Positions 24,116 to 33,538 of a DNA stretch of 64,000 nucleotides are shown in pieces. The DNA comes from Synechococcus sp. CC9902 (GTDB lineage Bacteria; Cyanobacteriota; Cyanobacteriia; PCC-6307; Cyanobiaceae), in contig NC_007513.1 in assembly GCF_000012505.1 (NCBI RefSeq), forward strand, positions 1,426,001 through 1,490,000. The letters are read 5' to 3'. Position numbers and translations under genes: made by a program. Within the stretch, counting starts at the first letter, position 1; the number at the start of each line of letters is the position of its first letter. The notes under the pieces are model-generated. The model was not told where the DNA came from and searched no databases. It saw only the letters and a program-made list of their open reading frames with translations.

Positions 24116-25039
24116 ATGCGAATCAATTTGCTACTGGGCCTGGCAACAGCCTGCCTGTTCTCTTCAATGACCCTTCCAGTCAATGCGGAAGACAATACAA
24201 AACAAAGTGACAACAACACCCGCTTGTATGTGGAGGCTTATGGATTCTTCCCGCTTGAAACCCATTCAAAAACCACGCTAAACAACAACATCACTAGCGA
24301 AACGCTGGATCTCAACGATGTTCTCGACATGCTCACCGGCGTGTTCAGCGGCAAGGTTGCTGTTGAAAAAGGGCGCTTCGGTCTACAAGCCGGGCTTGAC
24401 CATCTCAGCTTCCGCACCTCCGAAATGGTCTCGTCCTGGCAGAGCTCCAATCCCATTCAAAATGAAAGCCACCCTCGGCTTCCGCAACGAAGGATCAACT
24501 CTGAAGGGAGCATCAAGTCAGTTACCGACACAGAGCAAACCCTGTTTGATCTTGCGCTTCGTTACCGCGGCGGTGCAATTCAAAAGCCAAGGATGACGCC
24601 TGGGGCGGTCAGTTTCGTCGGCTTTGCAGGGATGCGATTGATTGACGCGTCATTGGATATGGACGTGTCGTTTAAGGATGACGTCACAGTCGAGGGGATC
24701 CTGCCGTCACACAAGCTTCGACGTGAGATTGAGTCCGAAGCGAGTGAGACCTGGCACAACACCTGGGTGCAGCCCCTCATTGGCATGAACACCACCGTTG
24801 CCCTTGGAGAAGATTGGCAAGCCTTCCTAGCCATGGATGCAGGCGGTTTCGGGCTGAATGGCAAACACGATTTATCCGGAACCATCGAGGCCGGTCTTGC
24901 TTATGCCCTCGGCAATTCGGCCCAAATTTCACTGGCGTATCGCTATTTCGAGATCGAATACTCCGCTCACAATGGGCGCAACGGCTACTCCTCTACGCAG
25001 AACGGCGTGTCGATGGGATTTTGCTGGCTATTTGATTAA
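24116..25039 (+). CDS. Outer-membrane beta-barrel-like protein
   Basis: 307 residues with a signal peptide (INLLLGLATACLFSSMTLPV, cut near NAED). The mature part alternates amphipathic strands ending in aromatic residues (RLYVEAYGFFPLETH, AQISLAYRYFEIEYSA) and closes with VSMGFCWLFD, a C-terminal strand like those of outer-membrane barrels. Size suggests 8-10 strands. No enzyme motif. Same strand and AT-richer like the propeller gene 47 nt upstream, so they are probably one transcript. Confidence 0.7.
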   Translation: MRINLLLGLATACLFSSMTLPVNAEDNTKQSDNNTRLYVEAYGFFPLETHSKTTLNNNITSETLDLNDVLDMLTGVFSGKVAVEKGRFGLQAGLDHLSFRTSEMVSSWQSSNPIQNESHPRLPQRRINSEGSIKSVTDTEQTLFDLALRYRGGAIQKPRMTPGAVSFVGFAGMRLIDASLDMDVSFKDDVTVEGILPSHKLRREIESEASETWHNTWVQPLIGMNTTVALGEDWQAFLAMDAGGFGLNGKHDLSGTIEAGLAYALGNSAQISLAYRYFEIEYSAHNGRNGYSSTQNGVSMGFCWLFD

Positions 25040-25067
25040 AGAACTTCTCGGTTGACGCGCACTCCCA

Positions 25068-26075
25068 TCAAAACTGCTCGAGGAAACGCAGATCGCTTGT
25101 GTAGAGCCGGCGAATGTCATCAATGCCGTGGCGCACCATGCAGAAGCGCTCAACCCCCAACCCAGCCGCGAAACCGCTGTAGCGCTCTGGATCTAGTCCT
25201 AACCCTTCCAAAACGGCAGGATCGACCATGCCGCAACCCATCACCTCAAGCCAGCGCCCTCGCCACTGCACGTCCACTTCAGCCGAAGGCTCCGTGAATG
25301 GAAAATAACTCGCCCGAAAACGCACCGGAAGATCACCAAAAAAGGCTTTCAAAAAGGCCATCACAGTGCCCCTTAAGTGGCTGAAATCCAAGCCTTCATC
25401 GATCGCCAACACCTCCACTTGATGGAACACCGGCGAATGGGTGGCATCCACGGCATCACGGCGATAGACCCTCCCAGGCGCGACGATGCGAACCGGTGGG
25501 GGGTTCTGCTCCAGGTGGCGAATCTGCACTGGAGAGGTGTGGGTTCTCAGCAGGAGATCACCTTTTAAATAAAACGTGTCTTGCATGTCCCGAGCCGGAT
25601 GGTATTCCGGGATGTTCAGGGCTGTGAAGTTGTAGTGGTCCTGCTCCACCTCAGGGCCCTCCGCCACGCTGTACCCCAACCCCAAAAAGAGGTCGACGAT
25701 CTCTTCCGTTGTTGAAATCAATGGATGACGGTGACCCATTGGCGTTCCAGACGCAGGAGCCGTGACGTCGAGGGTTTCCCCCGCGATGCGTTCCGCCATC
25801 GCTGCTTGCTTCACCGCCTGAAGGCGCTCAGCCAACAACGTCTGCACTTGATTTTTTAAAACATTGGCCCGCTGCCCCACCACAGGCCGCTCCTCGCCAG
25901 GCAATTTGCCCATGGCTCCGAGGACTACGGAAATGCGACCCTTTTTTCCTAACAACCCGACACGCAGCTGCTCGAGGGATTGGGTGTTGACAGCCTCGGC
26001 AATTTCAGCGGCAGCTTCCTGCTCAAGGGCATCCAGCTGATCGGTGAGCTGCTGCAGGGTGACCGTGGCGCTCAC
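25068..26075 (-). CDS. pheS: Phenylalanine-tRNA ligase alpha subunit
   Basis: 335 residues from a GTG at 26075; the frame open to 26240 overlaps surE and lacks homology-like sequence. Class II synthetase features: [18 protein letters not shown] near residue 45, motif 2 around [14 protein letters not shown] with [12 protein letters not shown], and motif 3 near the end ([18 protein letters not shown]). It forms an alpha2beta2 enzyme with PheT that charges tRNA-Phe. pheT is not in the window. Divergent from surE with a 72-nt shared control region. Confidence 0.95.
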   Translation of the reverse strand: MSATVTLQQLTDQLDALEQEAAAEIAEAVNTQSLEQLRVGLLGKKGRISVVLGAMGKLPGEERPVVGQRANVLKNQVQTLLAERLQAVKQAAMAERIAGETLDVTAPASGTPMGHRHPLISTTEEIVDLFLGLGYSVAEGPEVEQDHYNFTALNIPEYHPARDMQDTFYLKGDLLLRTHTSPVQIRHLEQNPPPVRIVAPGRVYRRDAVDATHSPVFHQVEVLAIDEGLDFSHLRGTVMAFLKAFFGDLPVRFRASYFPFTEPSAEVDVQWRGRWLEVMGCGMVDPAVLEGLGLDPERYSGFAAGLGVERFCMVRHGIDDIRRLYTSDLRFLEQF

Positions 26076-26147
26076 TGGGCTGTCGTGAAGAAGACCAGAC
26101 TGTAAGCAGTCGGGACGTTTAGGTTCCGAGCAAAGACGTTCGTTCCT

Positions 26148-26957
26148 ATGGCACCGCTTCGGATTCTGATCAGCAACGACGATGGCGTATTTGCTGATGG
26201 GATTCGGACCCTCGCGGCAGCTGCGGCAGCCCGGGGCCATGAGGTGACTGTTGTCTGTCCTGACCAGGAACGCTCAGCCACGGGGCACGGCCTCACCCTT
26301 CAATCCCCCATCCGAGCTGAACGGGCCGATGAGCTGTTTGCCCCAGGCGTCACGGCGTGGGCCTGCAGTGGCACCCCAGCCGACTGCATGAAGCTGGCTC
26401 TGTTTGAGCTGGTGAAACACAAACCTGATCTTGTTTTATCCGGCATTAACCACGGACCCAATCTCGGCACCGATGTGTTTTGTTCCGGCACCGTGGCTGC
26501 CGCCATGGAGGGAACGCTCGAGGGGATTCGCTCACTTGCGGTAAGCAGTGCCTGCTTCCAATGGCGCCAATTTCAAGCCGCCGCTGATCTAGCGATGGAT
26601 GTAAGTGAACAAGCCATCCATGGCAACTGGCCCGAAAACATGCTGCTCAATTTGAATATTCCGCCCTGTGCCAAGGAGGTGATGGGCCCCCTTCGTTGGA
26701 CCCGACTGTCGATCCGGAGATACGACGAGCAATTCAGCTCCCGCAAGGATCCGCGTGGCCGCGCCTACTACTGGCTCGCCGGTGAAGTGGTGAACGATTT
26801 GGAATCAGCAGGCGAAGGGCCCAAAGACTGGCCGAGCGACGTGGCGCAAATCCACAAGAACTGCCCATCACTCACCCCTATTCAGCCAGATTTGTTCTGG
26901 AGAGGTCCCCTTGGGGATCTCCCCCAGCTGAAGCTGAACGATCAGTCGGTCCACTGA
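26148..26957 (+). CDS. surE: 5'/3'-nucleotidase SurE
   Basis: 269 residues. The metal site starts with SNDDG (9-13). SGTPADCM and [20 protein letters not shown] follow, the family signatures. SurE removes phosphate from nucleoside monophosphates and short polyphosphate in the cytoplasm. Divergent from pheS, transcribed toward the DUF3611 gene. Confidence 0.95.
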   Translation: MAPLRILISNDDGVFADGIRTLAAAAAARGHEVTVVCPDQERSATGHGLTLQSPIRAERADELFAPGVTAWACSGTPADCMKLALFELVKHKPDLVLSGINHGPNLGTDVFCSGTVAAAMEGTLEGIRSLAVSSACFQWRQFQAAADLAMDVSEQAIHGNWPENMLLNLNIPPCAKEVMGPLRWTRLSIRRYDEQFSSRKDPRGRAYYWLAGEVVNDLESAGEGPKDWPSDVAQIHKNCPSLTPIQPDLFWRGPLGDLPQLKLNDQSVH

Positions 26958-27024
26958 ATCTGTTCATTGACTCGTTCACTAAACGACGCCAACTCCAAGC
27001 CGAACACGCTTCGAAGCCCAAGGC

Positions 27025-27585
27025 TTACTGGGTGCGATAAACGCGTTGCAGGAGCCACAGCGAAAGAATCAAACCAATCAAATGTCCAAATAAAACTTGG
27101 GTGTTGCTCAACACCGAAAGCATCTCGAGCGATGTGATCGCCAAATTGTCTGCAGAACCACCACCACCAATGGCGATGCCTGGGGTCTGCATTGAGGCTT
27201 GAACGAACAAACTTCCGGCCAGGGCTTGATAGCCAATCGCCGCAAAGGTGAGGCCCACAAGATCAGCGAGCAAACCCCGCTTAATCAGCCGTGCCGTTTC
27301 ACCACGGGTGGGTCGCGCTGCACTGTCCACGGCCCGGCCGATTCGAACAATCAACCAGCCTTGCCAGAGGCTGTACAACAACACCAAAAACGACAGGGTG
27401 GTGAGCGATAACCCTGGCCCCAAACCCACGGCCCGTTCAGCATTACGGGCCAAACTTCCGCCAATGTTGTTGAAAATCAAAACCCCCACCACCACGACTC
27501 CGAGCACCACCTGAATCCAAAAACGGATCCAGCCCATGCGCTTCAGCCCAAAGGACAACTGCTGGAAATCAAGGCGATCTGCCAT
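27025..27585 (-). CDS. DUF3611 family membrane protein
   Basis: 186 residues with about four transmembrane segments (around IQVVLGVVVVGVLIF, LTTLSFLVLLYSLWQ, LVGLTFAAIGYQAL and LFGHLIGLILSLWLL). Length and pattern, with a tight turn between helices and DRLDFQQLSFGLKRMGWIRF at the N-terminus, match DUF3611 of cyanobacteria and plastids. Function unknown. Divergent from ribF. Confidence 0.8.
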   Translation of the reverse strand: MADRLDFQQLSFGLKRMGWIRFWIQVVLGVVVVGVLIFNNIGGSLARNAERAVGLGPGLSLTTLSFLVLLYSLWQGWLIVRIGRAVDSAARPTRGETARLIKRGLLADLVGLTFAAIGYQALAGSLFVQASMQTPGIAIGGGGSADNLAITSLEMLSVLSNTQVLFGHLIGLILSLWLLQRVYRTQ

Positions 27586-27609
27586 GTCCGGTCGGTCAGT
27601 CGTTCAAAC

Positions 27610-28572
27610 TTGCCATCAAAGCGTCCGGCCCGCACCTCTTTGATCCCGCTCTGCTCGCCAAAGGATGCACGCCGGCCCACCGCCCTGGCCCTTGGCAGCT
27701 TCGATGGGATCCACGCTGGTCACCGCGCCGTGATTGCCGCGGCCCTCGATGGACTGGATCCAGAGATCGGTGCCGTTCCTAGCGTGGTGAGCTTCTGGCC
27801 CCACCCCCGCGAAGTGCTGTTTGGGGAAACACGGTTGCGCCTCGACCTCCCCCAGGAAAAGCTGTCTTTACTCGGACCGTTGGGCATCGAACAGCTAGTG
27901 CTGGTGCCCTTCACCAAAGAGCTGGCGCAACTCAGCGCTGAAGAGTTCGCAGATTCAGTTCTGTTGGAGACCCTTCAGGCCAAACGGATTGCTGTGGGGA
28001 CCAACTTCCGCTTTGGTCACCGACGTGCCGGCGATGCAGAGCTCCTGCAACGCCTGGCTCGTCGTCGAGGCGTGGACGTGAGGATTGTTGACATCGTTGA
28101 GGACGCGGACGGGCGCATGAGCAGCAGCCGGATTCGTTCCGCTCTTGAGCAAGGTGCGTTGGCACAGGCAGAAGCTCTCCTAGGTCGGCCCTACCGCTTC
28201 CAAGGCAAGGTGGTCCGCGGCCGTGGACTGGGACGGGAGATCGGCTGGCCGACGGCCAATTTGCAGGTGGATGGTCGCAAGTTCTTACCTGGCCTTGGGG
28301 TCTACGCCGCCTGGGTTCAACTGGATGGAGCAGGAGACGTCATGCCCGCGGTGATGAACCTGGGGCCCCAACCAACGGTGGATCCCAATTCACCCTCAGC
28401 GGTGGAAGTGCACCTGCTCGATCGCAACCTGGAGCTCGACCATCGCGAGCTAGTCGTTGAACCCGTTCATCGCCTTCGCGGCCAGAAAAAATTCAACGGA
28501 CTTCAAGAACTCAGTGCGCAGATCGGAGACGATGCCGAAGCGGCCCGACAATTGCTCAAGAATCCTGGCTAA
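27610..28572 (+). CDS. ribF: Bifunctional riboflavin kinase/FAD synthetase
   Basis: 320 residues. The N-terminal FAD-synthetase domain has GSFDGIHAGHRAVI (the HxGH nucleotidyltransferase loop) and SSSRIRSALEQG. The C-terminal flavokinase has GRGLGREIGWPTANL and PAVMNLG. The enzyme makes FMN and FAD from riboflavin. The first codon is uncertain: TTG 27610 is used, TTG 27640 is also possible. It overlaps the stop of the small gene on the opposite strand by 4 nt. Confidence 0.94.
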   Translation: MPSKRPARTSLIPLCSPKDARRPTALALGSFDGIHAGHRAVIAAALDGLDPEIGAVPSVVSFWPHPREVLFGETRLRLDLPQEKLSLLGPLGIEQLVLVPFTKELAQLSAEEFADSVLLETLQAKRIAVGTNFRFGHRRAGDAELLQRLARRRGVDVRIVDIVEDADGRMSSSRIRSALEQGALAQAEALLGRPYRFQGKVVRGRGLGREIGWPTANLQVDGRKFLPGLGVYAAWVQLDGAGDVMPAVMNLGPQPTVDPNSPSAVEVHLLDRNLELDHRELVVEPVHRLRGQKKFNGLQELSAQIGDDAEAARQLLKNPG

Positions 28573-28688
28573 GCCATCCCCGGGTAAGCATTCACCAAGC
28601 CCCACACGATGAACACCCCGATGCTGCCGAGGAGCACAATCCCCCAGATCAACACGCTCATGGAGCTATCGGAACCACCGTTCTCCAT
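28569..28688 (-). CDS. Small single-span membrane protein (39 aa)
   Basis: ATG 28688. A short polar N-terminus (MENGGSDSS) leads into one hydrophobic helix MSVLIWGIVLLGSIGVFIVWG ending LVNAYPGMA. Overlaps the thiE side at its 5' flank but not its coding region. The composition resembles the small subunits of photosynthetic or respiratory complexes, but I do not recognise it as any named one. A longer frame to 28772 would run into thiE and is not favoured. Confidence 0.55.
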   Translation of the reverse strand: MENGGSDSSMSVLIWGIVLLGSIGVFIVWGLVNAYPGMA

Positions 28689-28720
28689 GTTGAGCCGCAA
28701 TAGTCTCCCCACAGCGTGCC

Positions 28721-29785
28721 ATGGAATCGATGGGTGAGGGGCCATTGCGATTGGTTGATCCACGGGTGGCACGACTGATCGATGCCAATCTCGATCGATC
28801 CAGGGAAGGCCTGCGCGTCGTGGAGGACTGGTGCCGGTTTGGCCTAGAGCGCGACGATCTGGTTGTACAACTCAAAGATTGGCGGCAACGCCTGGGGCGA
28901 CTTCACCGAAGCACTTATAAACAGGCGCGATCGACGGCCACAGACCCTGGGGCTGGGCTCAGCCATCCAGCCCAACTGGAACGTGACAATCCCCAAGCAG
29001 TGGTGGCGGCCAATTGCGGCCGTGTGCAAGAAGCGCTTCGCGTATTGGAGGAATACGGCCGCAGCATTGATCCATCCCTGGCATCCGAATCAGCCGCGAT
29101 CCGTTACGGGCTTTACGACCTGGAAGTCACTTGTCTCAACGCCAGTTTGGGCAACGCACGTCGCCAAACCCTGAACAACTGCCAGCTATGCCTGATCACT
29201 ACCCCATGCCCCGATCTCATTGAGCGGGTGAGACAGTCCCTCACTGCCGGGGTGACGATGGTGCAGTACCGCTGCAAAAGCGGAAACGACCGTGAGCGCC
29301 TTGATGAAGCCAAGGCATTGCGAATGCTGTGTCAGACCCACGGAGCTCTCTTTGTGATCAATGACCGCATCGATCTAGCCCTCGCAGTCGATGCCGATGG
29401 CGTGCACCTCGGCCAAGACGATCTACCCACCGATGTTGCCCGAGACTTAATCGGAGAAGCTCGACTACTCGGGCGCAGCACCCACACCCTGGACGACGTG
29501 CGCCGTGCGGATACCGAAGCCTGCGATTACTTGGGGCTCGGACCGGTTCACACCACTGCTGTTAAACCAGAAAAAGCCGCAATCGGCCCGGTGCGTCTTC
29601 AAGATGCCCAGGCACTGACCCGTCTCCCGGTGTTCGCCATTGGCGGCATTGAGCTCAAGAACATCACGGCACTCCTCGATGTGGGTTGCCGGCGCGTTGC
29701 TGTGATCGGCGCAATCATGGCTGCGGAGAACCCTGAGAGCGCTAGTCAACAGTTGCTTCAGGCCTTATTGCCCCCCGTCGATTGA
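28721..29785 (+). CDS. thiE: Thiamine-phosphate synthase, long cyanobacterial form
   Basis: 354 residues. The C-terminal ~200 residues are the TIM-barrel ThiE: CLITTPCPDLIERVRQSL, VQYRCKSG, FVINDRIDLALAVDADGVHLG, GLGPVHTT and FAIGGIELKNI. The N-terminal ~150 residues form an extra helical domain (LIDANLDRSREGLRVVEDW, NCGRVQEALRVLEEYGR) seen in cyanobacterial ThiE and related to a ThiD2-like region. It joins the pyrimidine and thiazole phosphates. thiS overlaps just downstream. Confidence 0.94.
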   Translation: MESMGEGPLRLVDPRVARLIDANLDRSREGLRVVEDWCRFGLERDDLVVQLKDWRQRLGRLHRSTYKQARSTATDPGAGLSHPAQLERDNPQAVVAANCGRVQEALRVLEEYGRSIDPSLASESAAIRYGLYDLEVTCLNASLGNARRQTLNNCQLCLITTPCPDLIERVRQSLTAGVTMVQYRCKSGNDRERLDEAKALRMLCQTHGALFVINDRIDLALAVDADGVHLGQDDLPTDVARDLIGEARLLGRSTHTLDDVRRADTEACDYLGLGPVHTTAVKPEKAAIGPVRLQDAQALTRLPVFAIGGIELKNITALLDVGCRRVAVIGAIMAAENPESASQQLLQALLPPVD

Positions 29786-29790
29786 ATCCC

Positions 29791-30009
29791 ATGGCTCTCG
29801 ACCTCCAAGTGAATGGCGAACGTCGCCGTCTTGATCCAGCTCCGACGCCATCAACCTTGGTGTTGGTAATCGAAGCGCTTGCCTATAACCCTCAACTCGT
29901 AGTTGCCGAACACAACGGCGTCATCGTTCCGCGCACGCAGTGGGCGAACACCGCGGTCAGCGAAGGCGACAACCTCGAAATTGTCACCATCGTGGGTGGC
30001 GGTTCCTAG
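29791..30009 (+). CDS. thiS: Sulfur carrier protein ThiS
   Basis: 72 residues from ATG 29791, which begins 6 nt after the thiE stop; a TTG at 29782 would overlap it. Beta-grasp fold pattern: LQVNGERRRL, VIEALAYNPQLVVAEHNG, VSEGDNLEIVTIVGGGS. The Gly-Gly required for thiocarboxylation is followed by one Ser, whereas the standard ThiS ends in Gly-Gly, so a trim or tolerance at the end would be needed. Supplies sulfur for thiazole formation; thiF and thiG are not nearby. Confidence 0.88.
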   Translation: MALDLQVNGERRRLDPAPTPSTLVLVIEALAYNPQLVVAEHNGVIVPRTQWANTAVSEGDNLEIVTIVGGGS

Positions 30010-30050
30010 AGTTCCAATACAAAACCAGCGCCATTTCGGCAGCTAATTCA

Positions 30051-31004
30051 TTGTTCCGGACCCGACGCTTGCTCGCTTCGCTGCTCCTCCCCATGGTGTT
30101 GGTGGGCCTCAGCCTGATTCACGTCCAACCTGCTGATGCAGCTCGGGGTGGCCGTATGGGTGGTGGGAGTTTTCGAGCGCCTTCCATGCCTCGATCCGGC
30201 GGGCGCAGCTATGGCGGTGGTGGGTACCGAGGGGGTGGTTACGGCGGTGGTTACGGCGGTGGCTACAGGGGAGGCGGCATGGGTTTCCCCTTCCTGATTC
30301 CGATTTTTGGATTCGGGGGTGGCGGTCTCTTCGGACTGCTGATCTTGATGGCCGTAGCTGGGGTTTTAGTGAACGCCGTCCGTGGTGGCATCAGCGGAGG
30401 GGGAGCCCCAGGCATGGGCGGAGCTCCTGCCGCTCCGGCCCTCCCTCGCAACGTGAACATGATTCAGCTACAGGTGGGTCTGCTCGCCAGCGCGAAATCA
30501 GTACAAGACGACCTACGCCGACTGGCCGCGAGCTCTGACACAGGTAGCAAAAGCGGCTTACAACGCCTTCTCCAAGAGACAACCCTTGCGCTTCTGCGCC
30601 AGCCCGATCTCTGGGTCTACGCCAATTCTGAGAGCGGAAGTGTTCCCTTCAATGCGGCTGAAGCCACCTTCAATCGGCTGTCGATGAATGAACGCAGCAA
30701 ATTAGATGCTGAGCTCACCAGCAACGTGGGTGGTGAGCGCCGTGCTGAAGCGAACGTTGGTTCTGGTGATGCTGATGACACCAACGAATTCATCGTGGTG
30801 ACGTTATTGGTGGCCTCAACAGCGTCAGCCAAGCTGGCTGGCTCAGATACCGGGGAAGAGTTGCGTCAAACCCTGCGCATTTTGGGTTCAACGGCATCCA
30901 CCGAACTCATTGCCCTTGAAGTGATCTGGCAACCGGAAGGCAGAGGTGATGTGTTGAGCGCTGAAGATTTGGTAACGGCATATCCAAACCTCCAACATCT
31001 CTGA
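30051..31004 (+). CDS. DUF1517 family membrane/lumenal protein with Gly-Tyr-rich region
   Basis: 317 residues from TTG 30051, which gives a clean signal-like N-terminus (FRTRRLLASLLLPMVLVGLS, cut near ADAA). A Gly/Tyr/Arg-rich low-complexity stretch follows (GGGYRGGGYGGGYGGGYRGG), then a hydrophobic helix (GFGGGGLFGLLILMAVAGVL), then the DUF1517 domain (MIQLQVGLLASAKSVQDDL through FIVVTLLVAS). Known from cyanobacteria and plastids, function unclear. Follows thiS by 41 nt. Confidence 0.82.
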   Translation: MFRTRRLLASLLLPMVLVGLSLIHVQPADAARGGRMGGGSFRAPSMPRSGGRSYGGGGYRGGGYGGGYGGGYRGGGMGFPFLIPIFGFGGGGLFGLLILMAVAGVLVNAVRGGISGGGAPGMGGAPAAPALPRNVNMIQLQVGLLASAKSVQDDLRRLAASSDTGSKSGLQRLLQETTLALLRQPDLWVYANSESGSVPFNAAEATFNRLSMNERSKLDAELTSNVGGERRAEANVGSGDADDTNEFIVVTLLVASTASAKLAGSDTGEELRQTLRILGSTASTELIALEVIWQPEGRGDVLSAEDLVTAYPNLQHL

Positions 31005-31054
31005 ACGATCTACAGATTTTCTTCTGGAGATTTGAGTGAAGTAGGCATTTTTTC

Positions 31055-31071
31055 TTAGGTCCAACACCTAA
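31055..31071. terminator. Possible weak hairpin terminator
   Basis: TTAGGT (31055-31060) and ACCTAA (31066-31071) form a 6-bp stem with a 5-nt loop, with an upstream T-run (31050-31056). It lies 50 nt after the DUF1517 stop. Weak support. Confidence 0.3.
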
Positions 31072-31121
31072 ATTTCAAACCAACACATTCAGTCCGTCCC
31101 TTGTCTCCCGATCCTCGAGCA

Positions 31122-31250
31122 ATGAAATGGCAACAGGATGGTGAGTTGTCCCCTGCCGATCTCGACGCTTTGATCAACACGATGAAGCGCGTCGAATGTG
31201 ATCAGAACAGTGCCGAATTGGGTCGTTTAGGCCAAAGCACGACGGATTGA
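31122..31250 (+). CDS. Small hypothetical protein (42 aa)
   Basis: ATG 31122 to TGA 31250. Sequence starts MKWQQDGELSPADLDALINTM and ends in a polar, acidic helix with ELGRLGQSTTD. Composition is protein-like (amphipathic helix after residue 9). Its stop lies 10 nt from the convergent larB stop. No family known to me. Too short for certainty. Confidence 0.45.
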   Translation: MKWQQDGELSPADLDALINTMKRVECDQNSAELGRLGQSTTD

Positions 31251-31260
31251 TTGCCCGTTC

Positions 31261-31929
31261 TTATTCCCATCCATCCTCTGCGTCACCCCGCAGGATTCGC
31301 AGAGCTGCCATGGCCGCTCCGTATCCGTTATCGATATTGGTCACCAATAATCCAGGCGCACAACTCGCCAACATTCCTTCTAGGGCGGTGCGTCCACCCT
31401 GGCTGATGCCATAACCGACAGACACCGGTACACCAATCACCGGTTGGGGCACTAAGCCAGTGATCACCGTGGGCAAAGCTCCTTCCATGCCCGCACAAGC
31501 GATCAAAACGCGAGCGGTTTGCAGCCTTGGTAGTTGGTCGAGCAGACGATGCAACCCGGCCACCCCCACGTCCATCACGGTATCGACGCCGATTCCATGG
31601 CACTGCAACGCAAGAGTTGCCTCCGACACCACCGTGCGATCGCTGCTGCCGCCACTGATCACCGCCACCTCTGGTGCACCGCCCTTTGGCGTGGGCAAAG
31701 CACCCATCGTTAAACATCTTGCGTGGGGATGAATCCGCACCTGGGGTAAAGCCGCCGATATGAAATCTGCTTTCGTTGCATCCACCCGAGTGACCAACCC
31801 CAGCTCGCCCGCATCCTCAAAGCGCTTCAAAATCGCAATGATTTGATCGCCAGTTTTGTGCTCACCCCAGATGGCCTCCACCATCCCGAGGCGCCGTCGA
31901 CGCTGCAGATCGAGCCGGGCATCCACCAT
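31261..31929 (-). CDS. larB: Nickel-pincer cofactor biosynthesis protein LarB
   Basis: 222 residues with a PurE-like carboxylase core: VAVISGGSSDRTVVSEATLA, VGVAGLHRLLD and ACAGMEGALPTVI. LarB carboxylates nicotinic acid adenine dinucleotide in the synthesis of the Ni pincer cofactor used by lactate racemase. LarC and LarE are not next to it. Its stop is near the end of the small plus-strand gene. Its start (31929) touches the stop of the next minus gene by 1 nt, suggesting one transcript. Confidence 0.9.
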   Translation of the reverse strand: MVDARLDLQRRRRLGMVEAIWGEHKTGDQIIAILKRFEDAGELGLVTRVDATKADFISAALPQVRIHPHARCLTMGALPTPKGGAPEVAVISGGSSDRTVVSEATLALQCHGIGVDTVMDVGVAGLHRLLDQLPRLQTARVLIACAGMEGALPTVITGLVPQPVIGVPVSVGYGISQGGRTALEGMLASCAPGLLVTNIDNGYGAAMAALRILRGDAEDGWE

Positions 31930-32330
31930 CAGCCGGGCAAGCGGAGCGGCAACAACTCACCCTCCAGCACCAAGGGGAACGGGGATTCCGCCGATGCAGA
32001 ACGGCCCAATGCAGCATTCACAACGGAATCAAATTGGCGCTGCACCATGTCCACGTCATCGGGGTTGATCGCCTTCCATTGATCACGGGTGGCCCAATGA
32101 ATCAACAGCTGTCCTTCCTCATGCGCCGGATCCCAGGCGATGTCGCGTCCAAGGAATCCATCCTGTTGCTCAAGCCAGGGCTGCCAAGTCTGCTTCTCTG
32201 CATCAAGCCAGGTCTGAACTTGAGACTCCGGAACCTTCAAACGCAGTTGTTCAATTACCGCATCACTGGCCAAAACCTGTCCTGCGAACATCACAAGGAT
32301 GGCGAACAGCAGCACAAACTTGCGAATCAT
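31929..32330 (-). CDS. TIGR03792-like secreted small protein (ABM-like fold)
   Basis: 133 residues, signal peptide at the N-terminus ([19 protein letters not shown]). The mature part, [20 protein letters not shown] and [30 protein letters not shown], fits the TIGR03792 family of cyanobacterial proteins. Function unknown. ATG 32330 overlaps the trmD-ispF stop by 4 nt, so it is translated in an operon with that gene and larB. Confidence 0.8.
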   Translation of the reverse strand: MIRKFVLLFAILVMFAGQVLASDAVIEQLRLKVPESQVQTWLDAEKQTWQPWLEQQDGFLGRDIAWDPAHEEGQLLIHWATRDQWKAINPDDVDMVQRQFDSVVNAALGRSASAESPFPLVLEGELLPLRLPG

Positions 32331-33532
32331 GGTTTCTGCAAGAGCGCCACGGCATGGCAGCTGATCCCCTCTTCACGGCCCTCTGCACCCAGCTTTTCAT
32401 TGGTGGTTGCTTTGACACCAACAGCATCTCCGGCGATGCCAATGCGCATCGCGATGTTCGATCGCATGACTTCGATATGGGGCTTGAGCTTGGGCCGCTC
32501 CGCAATCACAACAGCATCAAGATTCACCACCTGCCAGCCCTGATTGCCCACAAGCTGAACCACCTGCTCCAGCAGCATCAAACTGTCAGCACCCTTCCAC
32601 TTGGGGTCGGTCGGCGGGAAATATTTACCGATATCCCCGAGGGATAACGCGCCCAGCAGGGCATCCATCACGGCATGCACCAACACATCGGCATCACTGT
32701 GGCCATCCAAACCGAGTCCATCCGGATGATCCAAGGTCACGCCACCAAGGATTAAAGGTCGACCCTTCACCAACCGGTGCATGTCGTAACCGTTGCCGAT
32801 ACGCAACTGCATGGCGGTGTCGCAAGGGAGCTCCATTCTCTCGGTTTGCCACCGCGTCCAAAGATCCGGCCGGCGTTCCTGGGTTCGCAGCTCACGCTGT
32901 TGCTGCCTCCAGTTCGCAATCGCTCCATGGTCTCCACTGCGAAGCACCGCGGGCACCGTCATCCCTCTGAAGTCCGCAGGCCGGGTGTAGTGAGGGTGTT
33001 CCAGTAACACCGTGCTGTGACTCTCCTCCACCAACGAATCGGGGGCCCCCACCGTCCCGGGGAGTAATCGCACCACACCATTGATCACGGTCATCGCGGG
33101 CAATTCCCCACCGGTGAGCACAAAATCTCCGATCGAAACCTCCTCATCTGCGAGGCCGCGAATGCGTTCATCAAACCCTTCGTAATGCCCACAGAGAAAC
33201 ACCAACTGATCGAACTCCCGCGACCAGCGTTGAAGATCGCTCTGCTGTAACGGGCGTCCCTGGGGAGACATCAGCAAAACCCTGGAGCGTGGACAGCGCG
33301 GCACCGACTCCATGGCGGCAAACACCGGTTCGGGCTTAAGCACCATTCCGGCACCACCGCCGTAGGGCACGTCATCCACTTTGCGGTGACGATCGGTGGC
33401 GAACTCCCGTGGATTGTGCAGATGCATCTCCGCAATCCCAGCGGAGAAGGCTCGCCCGATCACACCCAACTCCAATAAAGGAGCAAACGCCTGGGGAGCC
33501 AGGGTCACCACGTCAAGGCGATAGGTCGCCAT
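32327..33532 (-). CDS. Fused tRNA (guanine37-N1)-methyltransferase TrmD and IspF
   Basis: 401 residues with no stop between two enzymes. Residues ~1-235 are Trm[25 protein letters not shown] and the knot [12 protein letters not shown]. Residues ~241-401 are 2-C-methyl-D-erythritol 2,4-cyclodiphosphate synthase: NGYDMHRL (Asp250, His252), [19 protein letters not shown] and KATTNEKLG. TrmD protects reading frames by m1G37 in tRNA, and IspF closes the cyclic MEP intermediate of isoprenoid synthesis. In-frame ATG codons at 32836 and 32812 could also start a separate IspF of normal length. A sequencing or annotation error is unlikely since the frame is clean. Confidence 0.92.
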   Translation of the reverse strand: MATYRLDVVTLAPQAFAPLLELGVIGRAFSAGIAEMHLHNPREFATDRHRKVDDVPYGGGAGMVLKPEPVFAAMESVPRCPRSRVLLMSPQGRPLQQSDLQRWSREFDQLVFLCGHYEGFDERIRGLADEEVSIGDFVLTGGELPAMTVINGVVRLLPGTVGAPDSLVEESHSTVLLEHPHYTRPADFRGMTVPAVLRSGDHGAIANWRQQQRELRTQERRPDLWTRWQTERMELPCDTAMQLRIGNGYDMHRLVKGRPLILGGVTLDHPDGLGLDGHSDADVLVHAVMDALLGALSLGDIGKYFPPTDPKWKGADSLMLLEQVVQLVGNQGWQVVNLDAVVIAERPKLKPHIEVMRSNIAMRIGIAGDAVGVKATTNEKLGAEGREEGISCHAVALLQKP

Positions 33533-33538
33533 ATCGTC

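Noticed and set aside
30190-30290. GC-rich repeat as possible regulatory element
   Set aside because: It is the Gly/Tyr-rich coding segment of the DUF1517 protein.
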